A stretch of 64,000 nt of DNA from Diadema setosum (Eukaryota > Echinodermata > Echinoidea > Diadematoida > Diadematidae). Below the pieces are notes generated by a model that ran no database searches, was not told where the DNA came from, and was given only the letters and a program-made list of their open reading frames with translations. The stretch covers positions 11,963,032-12,027,031 of the forward strand of contig NC_092686.1 in NCBI RefSeq assembly GCF_964275005.1. The letters are read 5' to 3'. Positions 22,390 to 34,551 of this stretch are shown here, piece after piece. Within the stretch, counting starts at the first letter, position 1; each line of letters opens with the position of its first letter. A program made the position numbers and the translations under genes.

Positions 22390-25300
22390 GAAGACCTTGC
22401 AGCGAAGGTTTTCAGCTAAAAACAATGTTAAACGATGGTCAGTGGGTATGGTGCGAAGTGGCATGTTATTCCTATAAAGTCACACATCTCGATAAATACA
22501 ATACCCACTACAACTTCGATTATACTTACAAAATGTACAACACTCTGGCTACTTCTCAGACTGGATGGCCTTCCACCCAATTTGCCATTGTTCGTATATC
22601 TATGTATAACCTTCACTCAAAGCCACATCCTATATGCGATACAATATTTACACTTTACCCTCGCTTCCGTGATCATCATAAAACTTTGAGTGGCAAAGGA
22701 ATTATCACTTTTTGTTTTGCTCTGATGTTTATGGTGTTATGTTTTATAGTACTGTCGTCACAGAAAACAATTTCTTTTTCAATGAGAAGAAACGAAGGTG
22801 CACTTTCGAAAGCTCACACTAAACTAGTACACTATCACCACGTGACCATTAAAATGCAGATTATTGCATCGATATTAAAATAATCAATAACTGACACGTC
22901 TGAGGAACATCAGAAAGGTGAGATGGCCCACCGCTAAGAGTCCATTCGCAGAAACATCTCTTTGATCCCGGTCTAACTCCACTCCCGTATAGTTGTGATT
23001 TTGGTTCTGTTTTGTTGTCCATGTTTTGAGGGGGGCATCAGTGAGATTCTCAAACTTTCTCGAGATAATTTTCCCCCGCTGTGGCAGTCTTTCAAGGAAC
23101 TCACTGACCTGCAACGACACGTAAAATATGAGAAATGTTATTGTCATTGCAAATCAACTATTGAATTGAAAATTGAATTGAATTGAAATCAATGGATGCA
23201 CTATTCACAATGAATGGCTCTATCATTTATCTAATGCTTTGCACATTAACATCACCATTGTGATTATCATTTGAGTGGTTTTTGTTTGTTTGTTTGTTTG
23301 TTGTTTTGTTGCTCTTAAGGCAGACATTTTTTTTTAGTATTATCCAAATAACAGCCTGCAACAGGCGACGGTAATATAAAGAAAAGAAGGCAAGAAAGAA
23401 TCCAAGATCCCAGATATTTCTGCGAATGGTGTCTGCGGTTTTTTTTTTTATTACCTTTATCAGTTTTCTTTGAATCCTTCATCATGGGAATCTTAACTCC
23501 AAAGTAAAAATCATTGAAAATTGATCAGGTTGTACCTTTTTTTTTATTCGATTTTATTGATTCCTAAATCTCTCGACAAGCTCAACTTGGATTAACCGAT
23601 GGCGTCCCAAGCCGACAAAACTCCAGAGTCCAGTGAAAACTCAATGTTTTAGCCGGGTAACAACAGACAAACTGAATTCAGTCTATATACATTGTACAGT
23701 ATATATACAATATGTACACTAAACATACAATAGATTGATCGTAACACAAACCCAGGATACAGCTACAAGGTACTTTGTTGCAACGATGAAGCAGCGAAAT
23801 AGTAATCCATCGCCCTTCTACTATACGTGGTAGAAGTAACAACTACAATATACGTGTGTTTGTAATATACATGAATACATACTGCTTTAGAGTAATGACA
23901 TGAATACATGTCCCTCCATGTCTTTGTTATCTCTTGTTTATTATGTACATTGTACCTAGCACGTGAGCACTGCACATTGTCGTGATTATTTCAGTAGTTG
24001 ATAATTGTTGGAAGCTGGTGACAAGGAAAATCTTATTTCAGTTGAAGGCGAAGAATATCAGTACTTAAAATGACACGAGGAAGAACAGTGTAATCTTAAG
24101 AGATAATCTTGACTTTTTGATTTCCAGAAAGCTTGTCTTCATTTGAAATTCAGCAAACCTTTTGGCAAGTCATACAGTGCAAGACTCCAAATTCGTTTTT
24201 GTTTTTGCAAAGCTGAAATTCATTTCGGTGATTGTGGAGCCTGTATTCCCTTAGGCCTACTACTTTCGAGGTGGCTTTATGTTGCTTTAAAATACTCAAT
24301 GATAATATTATGTTCATAATCGATGTACGTGATAAATATGTGTTAAAGGGTAACAAAGTAACATTTACCATTGCGTTATAAGTTTGTCAAACTCAGTTCC
24401 ATGCCAGGTTTGCGGCTATTTCTGCAGAGCAAGAAAGTGAAGATATTCATCAGCTGTGAGTTATTTCTTAATAAAGTTTCTCTCATGCGATTCTATAAAT
24501 CCATCAATCAGTTTGACTTTTCACTCATGAGGTGGAACAACCTTCCCACCTGAAGGTTTGTTTACATAGAGGGGTCTGGTCTCTCCTGCGTCTACATCAT
24601 TTCGAATGAAGAATCATTTAAGGGAGTACATTATCTACGCCCAAAGTACAATTCCAGGTTGGGGTTAACTTCCATAAGCAATTCAAAATCAAACACACAT
24701 TGTGATACACGTTTCAAAAATAAAGTTTGGGTAGGATATAAAATGCGTTGACGTTATTTTAACCAGTTAAGGGAATGTATTGGAGGTTTAAGACATCTCA
24801 CCCAAGATACATGTAATTTGCATGATCTGGTTGTCCACTGTTTCGCGAAACTTCAAAATGCCACAAATTTTCTTTAGATTTTTTTTTTTATTTTATCTGA
24901 TCTCATTCTATGCGTCAACTTGAGGTTGGGTAAAATTGCACTTTCATTGCACGTCTTGAATATGACGTAATAAGTTTCTTACATTTTTCTTTCCACTTTT
25001 TTAAACTTTTTTTAAAAACTTTTGATCAAATATCGTTCTTTGCTTCATTTGGTACATATCCAATTCAAACGTACAAATGTGATCTCACTCAAGGCAAGTA
25101 TTTGTGTTTGATAAAATGAAATGTGCTACATTGCCACATCGAAAAAAAAAAAGAAAAAAAAAACTCCCTCATCATCTGTAGTTATGTACATGTTGTGTTT
25201 TTTTTTTCTTCAGTCTGCCCAAGTCAATTTTCGATGAAACGCATAATTGTCTGACACAGAAACTAAGTGCATGGAAAATGGTAGTGCATAAAATATATCA

Positions 25301-27030
25301 TGAGGCAACAGGTGCAAATACGTATCATGTACACCTAGGCTCACTACTGTCGTACCTTCCCTATCCTTTATTGGTAGAAACCTCTTCGCTGTGCAACAAG
25401 GGAATGTCTAGTCCAGATTCCGGGGTGGCCTATATTGTACTCGCGTTTGATATCGTTTCTATTGTATATTGTCTCCAGTATTCATCGATATCGGATGGCT
25501 TCATTTTACGTAGAATACTTTGTTTTTCTTCATTTTGATGTGGATTGATTTGAAATTATATATTGATATAGACTGATATCACGCATTTTCTTTCATGTAG
25601 GTCGATTATAGAATATGAACGGCTGTAGATCTTCAGTCCTTTCAGCGTGTTTTTTTTTTTCCGGTTTTTCCAAGTCGCTGGGCGGATTTAGTACTCTTCA
25701 TTCTCCTCTGAAGCATCTGTAGTTGTTTGATCTAGCACTGTCGTCATTTCTATTTCTTCCGTGACTCCCGTTATAAGGGTAGTTGAAGCTGTGGAAGATA
25801 GAAGTCACGTTCTACGTCAAATTACGAGGATCTGATTAAAAACGAGAGACCCGGAGGTCTCGCGCTCAGCCGAGTATTGGAAGTTCACCTTTCATGCATT
25901 CACCATGCAGCCTATTAGACAGTACATTAGAACAAAGCAAACTATGGGGACAGGGGCAGCTTTGGAAGCCTCCATGGGGCATGGTGTCCATTTGTATATT
26001 TTATCACACTGGTACAAATACCTGCCACGTACATTCTATACTAAGAAATTTTAACTTTGCAGTTTTTGTTTTGTTTTGTTTTGAGATCAAAATGTAAAAT
26101 GTGACTCCCAAGTTGGCCCGACCCCCAGACCTATCATAAATAACCTTGAAAGTACATTCAATAATGCATTTACTCATAGCATTTCTGGTTTGAAACCATT
26201 TTTTCTTTCTCTCTACTCTAAACGGGGTTTCTGGGGGTCCTTGCATTCAATATCATATTGTAACCTTTTAGAGTGATAATACCTATCAAGTTTTTCAGGA
26301 AGAAGGTGAAAATAGGAATATTGGCCCGAATTCTGTCTTCCCCGCAGCACTTGTGCAAAATGGTTACGAAAACTGTGTGATTAAACATTCATGAGACTAA
26401 TTCACACATTTAAGTGCGACAAGCAAAATTCATAATTCGGTACCGACGAGAGAGCTAAAAAACTATTCGAATGTTTGAATTTACTATACTTGGCCATAGG
26501 TCAACTACGCAATGCGACAAGATGTCGATTCAACGTCCTCCTTGCAGATACTATTAATTTTGTGGCCTGTCTTATTCGGATTCCCTGGTGGAAGGGAAAT
26601 AAAACTTCACTTTAAAGCCGTCTACACTGAAACGTACAAAATTTGACAGTTTAATTGAAAGCTAAAAAGGTCAAGGAATATTGGGAAGTGAAGAATTCCT
26701 CAGATATTAGTGTGATGTGTGATAGAATGCATTACATTAAAAATAAGTGACAATAATGATTTCGTCCGGTATTCCACAGCAGCGAGATCCTCATTATGTC
26801 CTATTTTAGTGTGACTATACCAAATCGGACACAGGAGGATTTTAGTGTGACTACCAATACCGTTCTTTTAGTCTGACTACCAATACCGTTCTTTTAGTCT
26901 GATTTGGCTCTATCTTTCAAAGCCAACTTGAACATCGCTCTTAAGTTCACTTTGAAATCTGCTCGGAATATTATTTTGTTGAATCAAAATGGAGTCGCAT
27001 GTGCGCGTCATGATGAGTGGCGTCCTATAC
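22390..27030. other. No gene supported; expected location of further TSP1-gene exons
   Basis: The TSP1 gene on the minus strand should continue into this interval, but no second WSxWS-type exon with flanking splice sites was found. A plus-strand frame of 152 codons at 22425-22883 is unrecognised and has no supporting context. A (TTGAA)n tail at about 23160-23190 may be the end of a decayed retroposon. A hairpin GAGACC-CGGA-GGTCTC sits near 25845. Confidence 0.4.
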
Positions 27031-27034
27031 TCAC

Positions 27035-27220
27035 CCGCTTGTTTACAAGCGTCGCACTCGCCCGCCCAGACCGTGTGAAGCGCTGGGCCTGTACAGTCGG
27101 CACCGCCGTTAGCGGGAGCTGGGTTGTCGCACTCTCGGGTATACATTACGAGCTGGGAAGTCGACTGGCATTGAGGATCGCCGCAGTAAACTTCACTCCA
27201 CTCTCCCCATTTCCCATCAA
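27035..27220 (-). CDS. Exon 3 of a TSP1-repeat secreted protein: complete TSP1 domain
   Basis: The exon is 186 nt, phase 1 at both ends. The acceptor follows a pyrimidine-rich stretch ending TGTTCAATGTAG and the donor is GTGAGTAT, a strong consensus. It encodes VDGKWGEWSE followed by the core CDNPAPANGGADCTG and a closing GECDAC. The Trp-x-x-Trp-Ser start, the P-x-P-x-x-GG-x-x-C block and six cysteines are what a thrombospondin type-1 domain needs. The usual CSVTCG segment is replaced by YCGDPQC. Phase 1-1 exons are typical of shuffled extracellular TSP1 modules. TSP1 domains act outside the cell in matrix binding, guidance or adhesion. Which protein this is cannot be told, and semaphorin-, hemicentin- or coadhesin-like proteins are all possible. 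The exon is more GC-rich than its surroundings. The next exon should also start in phase 1 and was not found. Confidence 0.88.
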
Positions 27221-27503
27221 CTACATTGAACACAAGGAGAAAGGAACATGAAACTTTCATGGTTAAAGGGCTATAATGCAAATGCATGGTGATTTGTTTT
27301 GATTCAAGATGAACACCGAACATCACTTATGTGGCCAAACGAATATCCAGATATATTCCATAATTATATTCTATAACATTTTGAAACTATTCTTCTTCAT
27401 ATTACTTGGATACGCCCGCAAAAAACCCTTCGAAATCCAATATTCTACTCGTGACCTCATCTGTCAAGCATTGCGAAAGTACTACCATACACTCATGTTA
27501 TAA

Positions 27504-27673
27504 CAAACACGGTTATAACGAAATTTCGGTTACAACGAAGTAAAAATTCAGGCTGCATTATTATCCACTTTGTGTATTTTTATTGTTCGTTATTTGTTCG
27601 GTTATAACGAAATTTCGATATAACGAAAGAAAACTGCCGGTCCTGAGGACTTCGTTATAACGGGAGTCCACTG
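27504..27673. repeat. Remnant of a TATAACGAA-rich DNA transposon end
   Basis: Several GTTATAACGAAATTTCG repeats end at CGGGAGTCCACTG followed by TA. The outward sequence CAGTGGACTCCCGTTATAAC resembles termini of Tc1/mariner-pogo type elements. The opposite end was not recognised, so it is a one-ended remnant. Confidence 0.5.
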
Positions 27674-28529
27674 TATGTTAAACAAAAGATATTGCATACA
27701 CCGAGCATAACTTCCACGTTTCTGTGTTACTAATGTGACTAACAAAAGACGTTGTCGAGGAACATGCAAATTGTGCTCGGTTTCGGGAAGGTCCTTTAAA
27801 GCAAATCGTTCAATTCCCACTCAACTGTAAGTGTGATGCTAAACTTGTAGCGCAAGTGTACAATCTCTTTAGTATAGATTACCAAACCTCAGCGCACAAT
27901 CTCTGCTACTTTTTACCCAACTTCTTAAAACTCATCATCAATATTTTCGGTAAATTTTGGTTGCAAGCATAACTTTCTCAGTATCTGAATGAATAAATCA
28001 TTAATTTATCATAATAATTTCATTTCATTTGTCTTATGACTGTCTTCAGAGCCATCCATGCCGTTGACAATATTTCCCCTTCACCCATTCCTTTGTCTTG
28101 ACACTCGCAATGAATAGATCATACAGCCATTCAAGACGTTGTACATTATGAGCAAAGCACTACTAAGCTTACCTAAAATATAGGCAAATATAAAATGGTC
28201 AAACTGTTAATTGATAAATCTCTGTTCTTTTATATTCATTCATTCATTCATACATTCGTGCTTTCCCCTTCAAATGATTCCTTTATTGTAAATTCATGCC
28301 CTACGTGTATTATATTTCTATGTCATGCTTCAAAGAACAATGATATTGCTCACATGTTAATTTGGGGCCTTGTTTAATTACGCAGTTTCCATCAACTTGT
28401 CGTTACAATGTCCATAACAGAAACAAAATACACTCAGATGTACGTCAGTTATTACTGTGGCATCTGTCAAAATCATATCTCTTTCTCTGTGATGTAGCAT
28501 TCTTGACTACAGAGCTAGAAGGTGTTTAC

Positions 28530-28892
28530 AGGGATGGTACAGTTTTAGTTGAGATGGGACTTGAGGTTTCTGACGTTTTTTGATGATTTTGTTGGTTTTT
28601 TTTTTTAGATAATGAGATACCTCTTATGAAATATGAAAGAGCATATAATTCTAAGAGGAATTCAAAGTTTATTTGATAAGAATTAGTTTTGAAATTTGCT
28701 GAGACATCCAAAACAAAGCAATCATAAAGCAATCGCTTTATATTACTTTTGTTTTTGGATATCTCAGGCACTTCAAAACCAATTTTCATCAAATAAACTT
28801 TGAATTCTTTTCAACATTCATGAAGTGGTTTCTAGGTATCTCGCAAAAAGTTAAAAAGTGATTCCTCACCTCAACCAATACTTTACCATCCC
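28530..28892. repeat. TTAA-type MITE, family K1, in intron 2 of the TSP1 gene
   Basis: It begins AGGGATGGTACAGTTTTAG after TTAC and ends ACTTTACCATCCC before TTAA (28893-28896). Arms of about 170 bp are complementary: TTCTAAGAGGAATTCAAAG pairs with CTTTGAATTCTTTTC, and GCTGAGACATCCAAAAC with GTTTTTGGATATCTCAG. It has no coding capacity. Confidence 0.85.
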
Positions 28893-29025
28893 TTAAAAAA
28901 AAAAAAGAATTACACAAATTATACAAATGACGTAACAATTGTTCGATTCAATGGAGAGACACCTGCATTTCACTTCCTCGTTAATCCCGCCCACCAACGC
29001 GCTATACCCTTTACTCTACTCATAT

Positions 29026-29494
29026 AGGGCTCACACCCGTAAATACAAGGGAATGCCCCAGGCCCCTTCACAAATTCGTACCAAAGATACCAAAATAAAT
29101 GAAGAAAAAAATTGATTAAAAATCAATGATGTAGTTTGGCAAAAAACTGAATAGCTGTAGATATTGAGTATGAATTCCTCTACAAATTACATTTTGGTTG
29201 GAAGATGAAAGCTTTTCTGGTGGAATTTGAGGGGACTATATTTCATTGGGTACGTGTACGGAAAATGGGTGATTTTTTGAGTGATAAGAACTCGTAGTCT
29301 GGCTTTGCGGACCCCTGGACAGAATTTGAACTGAATTATCCACCCTGAGAATTTGATGGGTGAAAGGGTATATCTAACTTATCCAGGTTAGTGAAGCTGA
29401 AACACCTCATTTCTCCCAGCTGTTTTACAGAATTTTTTGAAATTTGATTTTTAACACACATCCCTATGGGGAAATATTTATGGGTGTGAGCCCT
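29026..29494. repeat. MITE of the AGGGCTCACAC family, copy 1 (inverted), in intron 2
   Basis: It begins AGGGCTCACACCCGTAAAT and ends ATTTATGGGTGTGAGCCCT. The body matches the two other copies at 34012 and 61204 in opposite orientation, with shared blocks such as TTCGTACCAAAGATACC and CGTAGTCTGGCTTTGCGGAC. Flanks are TA on both sides when counted from GGGCTC, or AT/AT when counted from AGGGCTC. Confidence 0.88.
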
Positions 29495-29587
29495 ATAGGA
29501 TAGCTCCTGCCCAAGCTCCGCCCTCTCCCTTTGATGTGCTCACACCCCTCCACTCCTTTGACCACGCCCTGTCGTAATTCGACGTAC

Positions 29588-29647
29588 CTGGACACGGTTC
29601 CTCGGAGCAAGCGCTGTATGATACCGGCGTGGCATTACCAGGAACAT
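29588..29647 (-). CDS. Exon 2 of the TSP1-repeat secreted protein
   Basis: This short 60-nt exon is phase 1 at both ends. The acceptor is a clear TTTTTTTTCCTGCTGAACTAG and the donor is GTACGTCG. Joined to exon 1 the split codon becomes Tyr, and the exon encodes VPGNATPVSYSACSEEPCP before joining the TSP1 exon as CPVDGKW. The SEEPCP-VDG junction is the usual way one TSP1 module ends and the next begins, so this exon supplies the linker and last disulfide pair before the complete TSP1 domain. It contains one possible N-glycosylation sequon, NAT, weakened by the following Pro. The reading frame stays open across the junctions. It is too short to classify by itself, so the call rests on splice sites, matching phases and position. 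Confidence 0.72.
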
Positions 29648-29829
29648 CTAGTTCAGCAGGAAAAAAAATAAACAACAACAACATATGAATAAATAAGGTG
29701 CAAGGTGTTTGTTTTGGTTTTATTCTAGGTCGCCTCTATCACGATAAGTGTTGTTGTTTTTTTTTTTGTGTGGAGTGAACAGCAGCAGCTGATCACGCAA
29801 CTCTCTAGAAGTTTTGTGCCGCGGACATT

Positions 29830-29832
29830 GTG

Positions 29833-29867
<35 letters not shown>

Positions 29868-29868
29868 T
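29830..29868. repeat. (GT)n microsatellite in intron 1
   Basis: About seventeen GT units. Confidence 0.95.
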
Positions 29869-31648
29869 TCTCTTGTTCTTTTTATATTCTTCGACGTCTA
29901 TATTTCCCTTATTCATAAATTGTCATTCCTTTCAATTGTAAATATCAAGTAAGAATTTATCTCATATCAACATCTGGCAATCTACACCCTACAAGCAATG
30001 CTTTCATGTATATCTTATTCCTCGTATTTCACATGTTTAATTGTCTTGAATGCTGTATTTGACAATTCACCCATGCATATTTTTTTTTTTTTGGTTATGT
30101 TTATGGTTTAACTGTTGAAACGCGGAATATGGAACAATAAAAACAAACAAACAAATGAACAAACAATTGAAATTGAGCGATCTAGTGCATATTTTTGGTT
30201 AAATATTTGTAAAATTTGCAATCAATAAAAACCAAGAAAAATTTCCACACCCCACGAATTATTAGGGGGCAAAATGAGCTGCGGCCCCCCCCCCCCCAAC
30301 ATTTTTAATGGGCAGGGATTTTTTGGATAAGAGCAATTAATAGGAAACTGTTGAAAAACTTGTGACCATCTGAATGTTAGTAATCTGACATGGCATAGTC
30401 GACATTAACATTGGGTTAAGCGACGTCAAGTTGACATGACCGCCGTGAGATCATCCATCACTTGTCACGTTACTCGTTAAAAAAAAAAAAATCTAAAAAA
30501 ATGCACATTATCGAATATCGGGAGTCCTATATTCCGTTAGTGACTCCAGCTGGTAGAAAACATTGTATAGGGAAACAACCTTTTCCTGTCATGCCCATTT
30601 CTTCAGAGAAAAGTCAGGAAAATGAAACATAGAAACATAGATACTCAGTAGATAGGACTACTAAACGCTTATATTATAACTTTGGAGCCTACATCGTGCA
30701 AGCTTTGCTTTTTGGTAAGTTCCTCTTACACATCATTTATATTTCCTAATATATTTCTATAATTTTGTCTCAAATTGACTGCTGTGTTCAACGTATTTTT
30801 TTCGAAGTCAAATGAGATGTCACCAAAATGTGGAATATGGAATAATCATGATAATGTTCGGGTTTTTTTTATACACGCTACACATTTCTAGTCATGTGAT
30901 GTCACGAATGGAAGCAGCCTTCTTAAAGCTGAATGCTTTACTGACATCCAACAACTCAACAAACAATGATCGCTTTGTCCTTTGTCATGAACTCAAGACC
31001 AGTGTCAAATCTAAACCAGCGCATCTTTACCGTGCTCTTGGTTATGAAAGAAGATTACGTATAGTCAATTAAAGGGTTTTTGTTCGCCTTTAGTTTTGCA
31101 CCAGAGGCATACACACATCTTCGTATATTTGTATGAAATATGTATCTAAAACACATACTCCCGTACATATTTGTATTTACACACATAACACATAATATAA
31201 TTACTTTGTAATCATTATGCAACTGTATAAAGCAATTTTGACAATCAATGAGGCCTTATTTATCTAGAAACATTATAGCACGCCTAACTGTTTATTGTTA
31301 CTTTTATGTTGGGTCTTTATTTTGAATCACGCTGCCACCGTGTCACGTTATCACGGTATATCATGAGAACAATTGCAGAAAATTAGATTCTACATGTTTT
31401 TTGAAAAACGATCCTTGGGCAGCTGAAGAGAAAAACATCATATCGTAGAATGCAGCAAAAATTTCGCTTATACACTTGACTAAAACTCTTGTTAAAAACT
31501 CAGCGCGTACTGAAAGCTTGTACTCTCCTTCCATGGTCGTATGGTCTCTTAATAAACTCATTCAAATGATTTTCTACTTTCGGGGAAACGCTAATTGTAT
31601 TCCAAAACAGCCAACAATATGAAAGCGCTGTGATGAAAAGATACTTAC

Positions 31649-31715
31649 AGCATATGTGCAGGAGAACCCCCAGTAGTAGACAACTGCTCCAAATTCTTGT
31701 TCGTGAAATATCCAT
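31649..31715 (-). CDS. Exon 1 (coding part) of the TSP1-repeat secreted protein: signal peptide
   Basis: ATG at 31715 opens 22 codons plus one base and then meets a strong donor, GTAAGTAT, giving a phase 1 exon that fits exons 2 and 3. The peptide starts MDISRTRIWSS and continues with a hydrophobic core CLLLGVLLHIC, a typical n-region and h-region of a secretory signal. Cleavage is expected near the exon end. No ATG occurs on the minus strand between the putative start site near 31950 and 31715, so this is the first available start in the mRNA. A TATA box lies 255 bp upstream. The intron to exon 2 is about 2.0 kb. The three exons together give 104 codons without a stop. Confidence 0.78.
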
Positions 31716-31939
31716 TATTCGTCCAAATGCTTTATCAGATACCAGAGAATATATAAAATCCTCCCTGTGCCGTCGAACACCAATATGAAAGCGAGAGAGA
31801 CGGGGGGAATAACAACCCAAAGATACAAAGGATTCTATCTGGTGGAAGTGCAGCAAGCAGGCGTAACTATGATGGTATTAACGCAATGTAATATGTCTAC
31901 CTACGGGTGTGTTCCGTTCGCTGAGCTGTCCACGGACTG

Positions 31940-31977
31940 TTTGGCGTGTAAGACGGAAGGTGTCGTAGATTTATATA
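31940..31977 (-). promoter_or_regulatory. Core promoter of the TSP1-repeat gene
   Basis: On the minus strand TATATAAA stands at 31977-31970. About 25-30 bp downstream is CTTACAC (around 31952-31946), compatible with an initiator. The 5' UTR would be about 230 nt and ATG-free. This is inference from sequence only. Confidence 0.5.
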
Positions 31978-32308
31978 GGTTACGCGCGAGTGCTGCAGTG
32001 CGTACTACTTTGTATTGTGTCCTTGCCAGTATGGTAAACCGAAACTTCCGTTTTTGTAAAGTAATCAACGGCCTGGGTCGGGAAGGAAAGCAACTTATAT
32101 AACAAAACAAAACAAAGGAAATAATGAGCAGAATAGTGCGTCACTATCTCTCTCTCTCTCTCTCTCCCTCTTTCTATCTGTGAGTGTCTGTGCGTGGGTA
32201 TATGTGATTGCTTCCTTTACAACTCGACGTTTGATGCGACATGCAGGTGTTTATTGGTTTTTTTAAAACTATATTATGGAGTTGATAAGCTTTTCAAATT
32301 TAATAGGG

Positions 32309-32482
32309 CATAATCATCATCAATATTACACGATAGAGTATACAATCTGCGCAATTTAAGTGGCAAGTGTCCATTATCATTGTAATTATTATCATTATTA
32401 ATATTATAATTGCCATTTACATCGTCTATTGCGCAGCTACTAAAATTGCATACTCTATACTGGGCAATTTTTAATGATTATG
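32309..32482. repeat. 174-bp palindromic MITE
   Basis: Left end CATAATCATCATCAATATT, right end AATTTTTAATGATTATG. The inner parts TAGAGTATACAATCTGCGCA and TTGCGCAGC...TGCATACTCTA also pair. The centre is TTA-rich. Two short indels separate the arms. Confidence 0.75.
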
Positions 32483-32721
32483 ACCAATCAAATATTTTGC
32501 CAAGTGGAGTGCAAAGTTTGTAAACCTTGACAATGCATTGGTTCAGAAGTCTTCCTGAATTACAGCTGAGATTTCAGAGAGTACCTAGACTAAACTCTGC
32601 ACGGTGGTTATGGCTATTATTGATGATCAAGACTTGCCGAAAGCTCGTTTTACCCCTGAAATAAGATTAGCGACGGAATGGCTAGTAATTTTTCAACATT
32701 ATGTAATCAGTTCCTTCTAAA

Positions 32722-33043
32722 AGGGATGGTACAGTTTCGGTTGAGATGGGTTTGCATCTTTCCAACTACTTTCGATGATTGCTTTTCGAGATGATGAGAA
32801 ACTTCTCTATTATGAAAGAGCATCGATTATAATTCTAAGAGGAACTCGGTATTTTATTTACCTGGATGAAAATACGTTTTGAAATTGCTGAGATATCCAA
32901 AACAAATTTTCATCAACAAGTAAAGTTTGAATTTCTCTTAGAACTGTATGATCTTTAACATTTCGTAAAGTGTTTTCTAAATATCTCGCAAAAAAAAAAG
33001 ATTCAAGCTAAATCCTCACCTTAACCAATACTATACCATCCCT
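32722..33043. repeat. TTAA-type MITE, family K1
   Basis: It begins AGGGATGGTACAGTTTC and ends CAATACTATACCATCCCT, followed by TTAA at 33044-33047. The left flank is TAAA, a one-base change. Inside, TTCTAAGAGGAACTCGG and TTTGAATTTCTCTTAGAA are the mirrored arms. Confidence 0.88.
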
Positions 33044-33149
33044 TTAATGCATAATAACGGAGGACACACAGACACATCTATACTTACACACAGTGTAGCC
33101 AGCGGAAGACTTTCGATGCGATGAGCGCAATGATATAAGATGTTACTAT

Positions 33150-33434
33150 ATGTTTGGGGCGAATGCACCCTACAAGCTTTGCTTCTTCAGCATTCCTCCC
33201 CATCTCCTGCATTTTCTCAACTTCAGAATGTTTTTTGTGCTTTTTCTTTTTCACCTTATCATCTTTTATATCCATAAGTTCCATTCATCATATTTTGTAA
33301 TATTGACATATATATGTATCTATATTTTATGTGGAAGGAAAAATGTATTTACAAATTCTGTTGGAGATGGGAAAAAATAAATGAAATGAAATGAAATGAA
33401 ATGAAATGAAATGAAATGAAATGAAATGAAATGC
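33150..33434 (+). repeat. LINE/SINE 3' tail with (GAAAT)n
   Basis: CTACAAGCTTTGCTTCTTC is followed by an AT-rich stretch and TTCTGTTGGAGATGGG, then AAATAAATGAAATGAAATG repeated about ten times. Related tails are at 59650 (+), 57845 (+), 36305 (-) and 51355 (-). The shared TACAAGCTT...GC block and a terminal AATG-type repeat suggest 3' ends of one retroposon family, all strongly truncated. Confidence 0.65.
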
Positions 33435-33439
33435 TGCAT

Positions 33440-34005
33440 TTGCATAATGTAACTGTAACCAAACATCATTTCATCGTCAAAAGATGTGTAAAATTCAGCA
33501 GCGCAAAAGTTTTTAGTCTATAGTTGCATTTAGGTATATGAACGAAGAGTGGAAATTTGCTCCAAGTTTCAAACAAATTCAACTTCTATGAAGCGGGTAG
33601 ACATTTGTGTCTTCTGCCCATTGCAGTTTCCGCATTCCATTGGCATACTTTCCCCACATGATATTCGACCCATAATAGAATACAAAAGAAAAAATGTTCA
33701 CGCTCCTGGCCGCACGAGTTTTTCTTTTTATTTCACAGAGGCAATGGTATTTAGATTCCGCTAGTTGAAACTATCACGTATCACCCGCAAGAGATCGACT
33801 TATGTTATTCAGTTTGACATAGCTGTGACGACTGACAAATTTACGGTGTAGTAAACTATCAAATTCGCATAACTTTCACAAACGTCCGCCATCACGCGAA
33901 TTGGGTGAGGGGTGAGGGGGCTGGCTTTGAGCCATGAAAATTGACTCTCTTGAATCTTTCCGAGTCATCGCAAATTGTCAAGGATATCTTGGTACTACCT
34001 GTATT
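33440..34005. other. No gene seen
   Basis: Unique-looking sequence without recognised frame, RNA gene or repeat. Confidence 0.45.
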
Positions 34006-34011
34006 AGTTAC

Positions 34012-34470
34012 AGGGCTCACACGGATAAATAATTCCCCATAGAGACGTGTGCTAAAATTCAAAATTCAAAAAATTCTGTAAAATAGCTGGGAGAAATGGG
34101 GTGTTTCATCTTCACTAACCTGGCCAAGTGAGATATATCCTTTCATCCATCAAATTCCAAAGGCTCAAACTCTGTCCAAGGGTCCGCAAAGCCAGACTAC
34201 GAGTTCTTTTCACTCAAAATATCACCTATTTTCTGTACATGCACCAAATGAAACATAGTCCCTTCAAATCCCATGCATGAGAAAAGCTTTCATTGTCCAA
34301 CCAACATGCAGTTTGTAAAGGAATTCATACTCAATATCTGCAGCTATTCAGTTTTTTGCCAAACTGCATTATTGATTTTTAATTAATTTTTTCTTCATTT
34401 ATTTGGTATCTTTGGTACGAATTTGTGAAGGGGTCTGGGACATTCCATTTTATTTACAGGTGTGAGCCCT
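34012..34470. repeat. MITE of the AGGGCTCACAC family, copy 2
   Basis: It begins AGGGCTCACACGGATAAAT and ends ACAGGTGTGAGCCCT. Body blocks shared with copies 1 and 3 include CCCCATAGAGACGTGTG and CGCAAAGCCAGACTACGAG. Flanking dinucleotides are AC on both sides, where copies 1 and 3 have AT on both sides. Confidence 0.9.
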
Positions 34471-34551
34471 ACAGTTATCGTCGTCAACGATAAACAGACA
34501 AAGGTGAATAATACCTCAGGCAGTAAGCGTAGAGAGAGTGAGGGGAATGGT

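Noticed and set aside
22425-22883. 152-codon plus-strand frame
   Set aside because: No recognised domain, no start context, no splice support, and AT-rich composition like its surroundings.
30812-31072. 86-codon plus-strand frame
   Set aside because: It looks mildly coding but lies in intron 1 of the opposite-strand gene and has no recognised relatives or signals.
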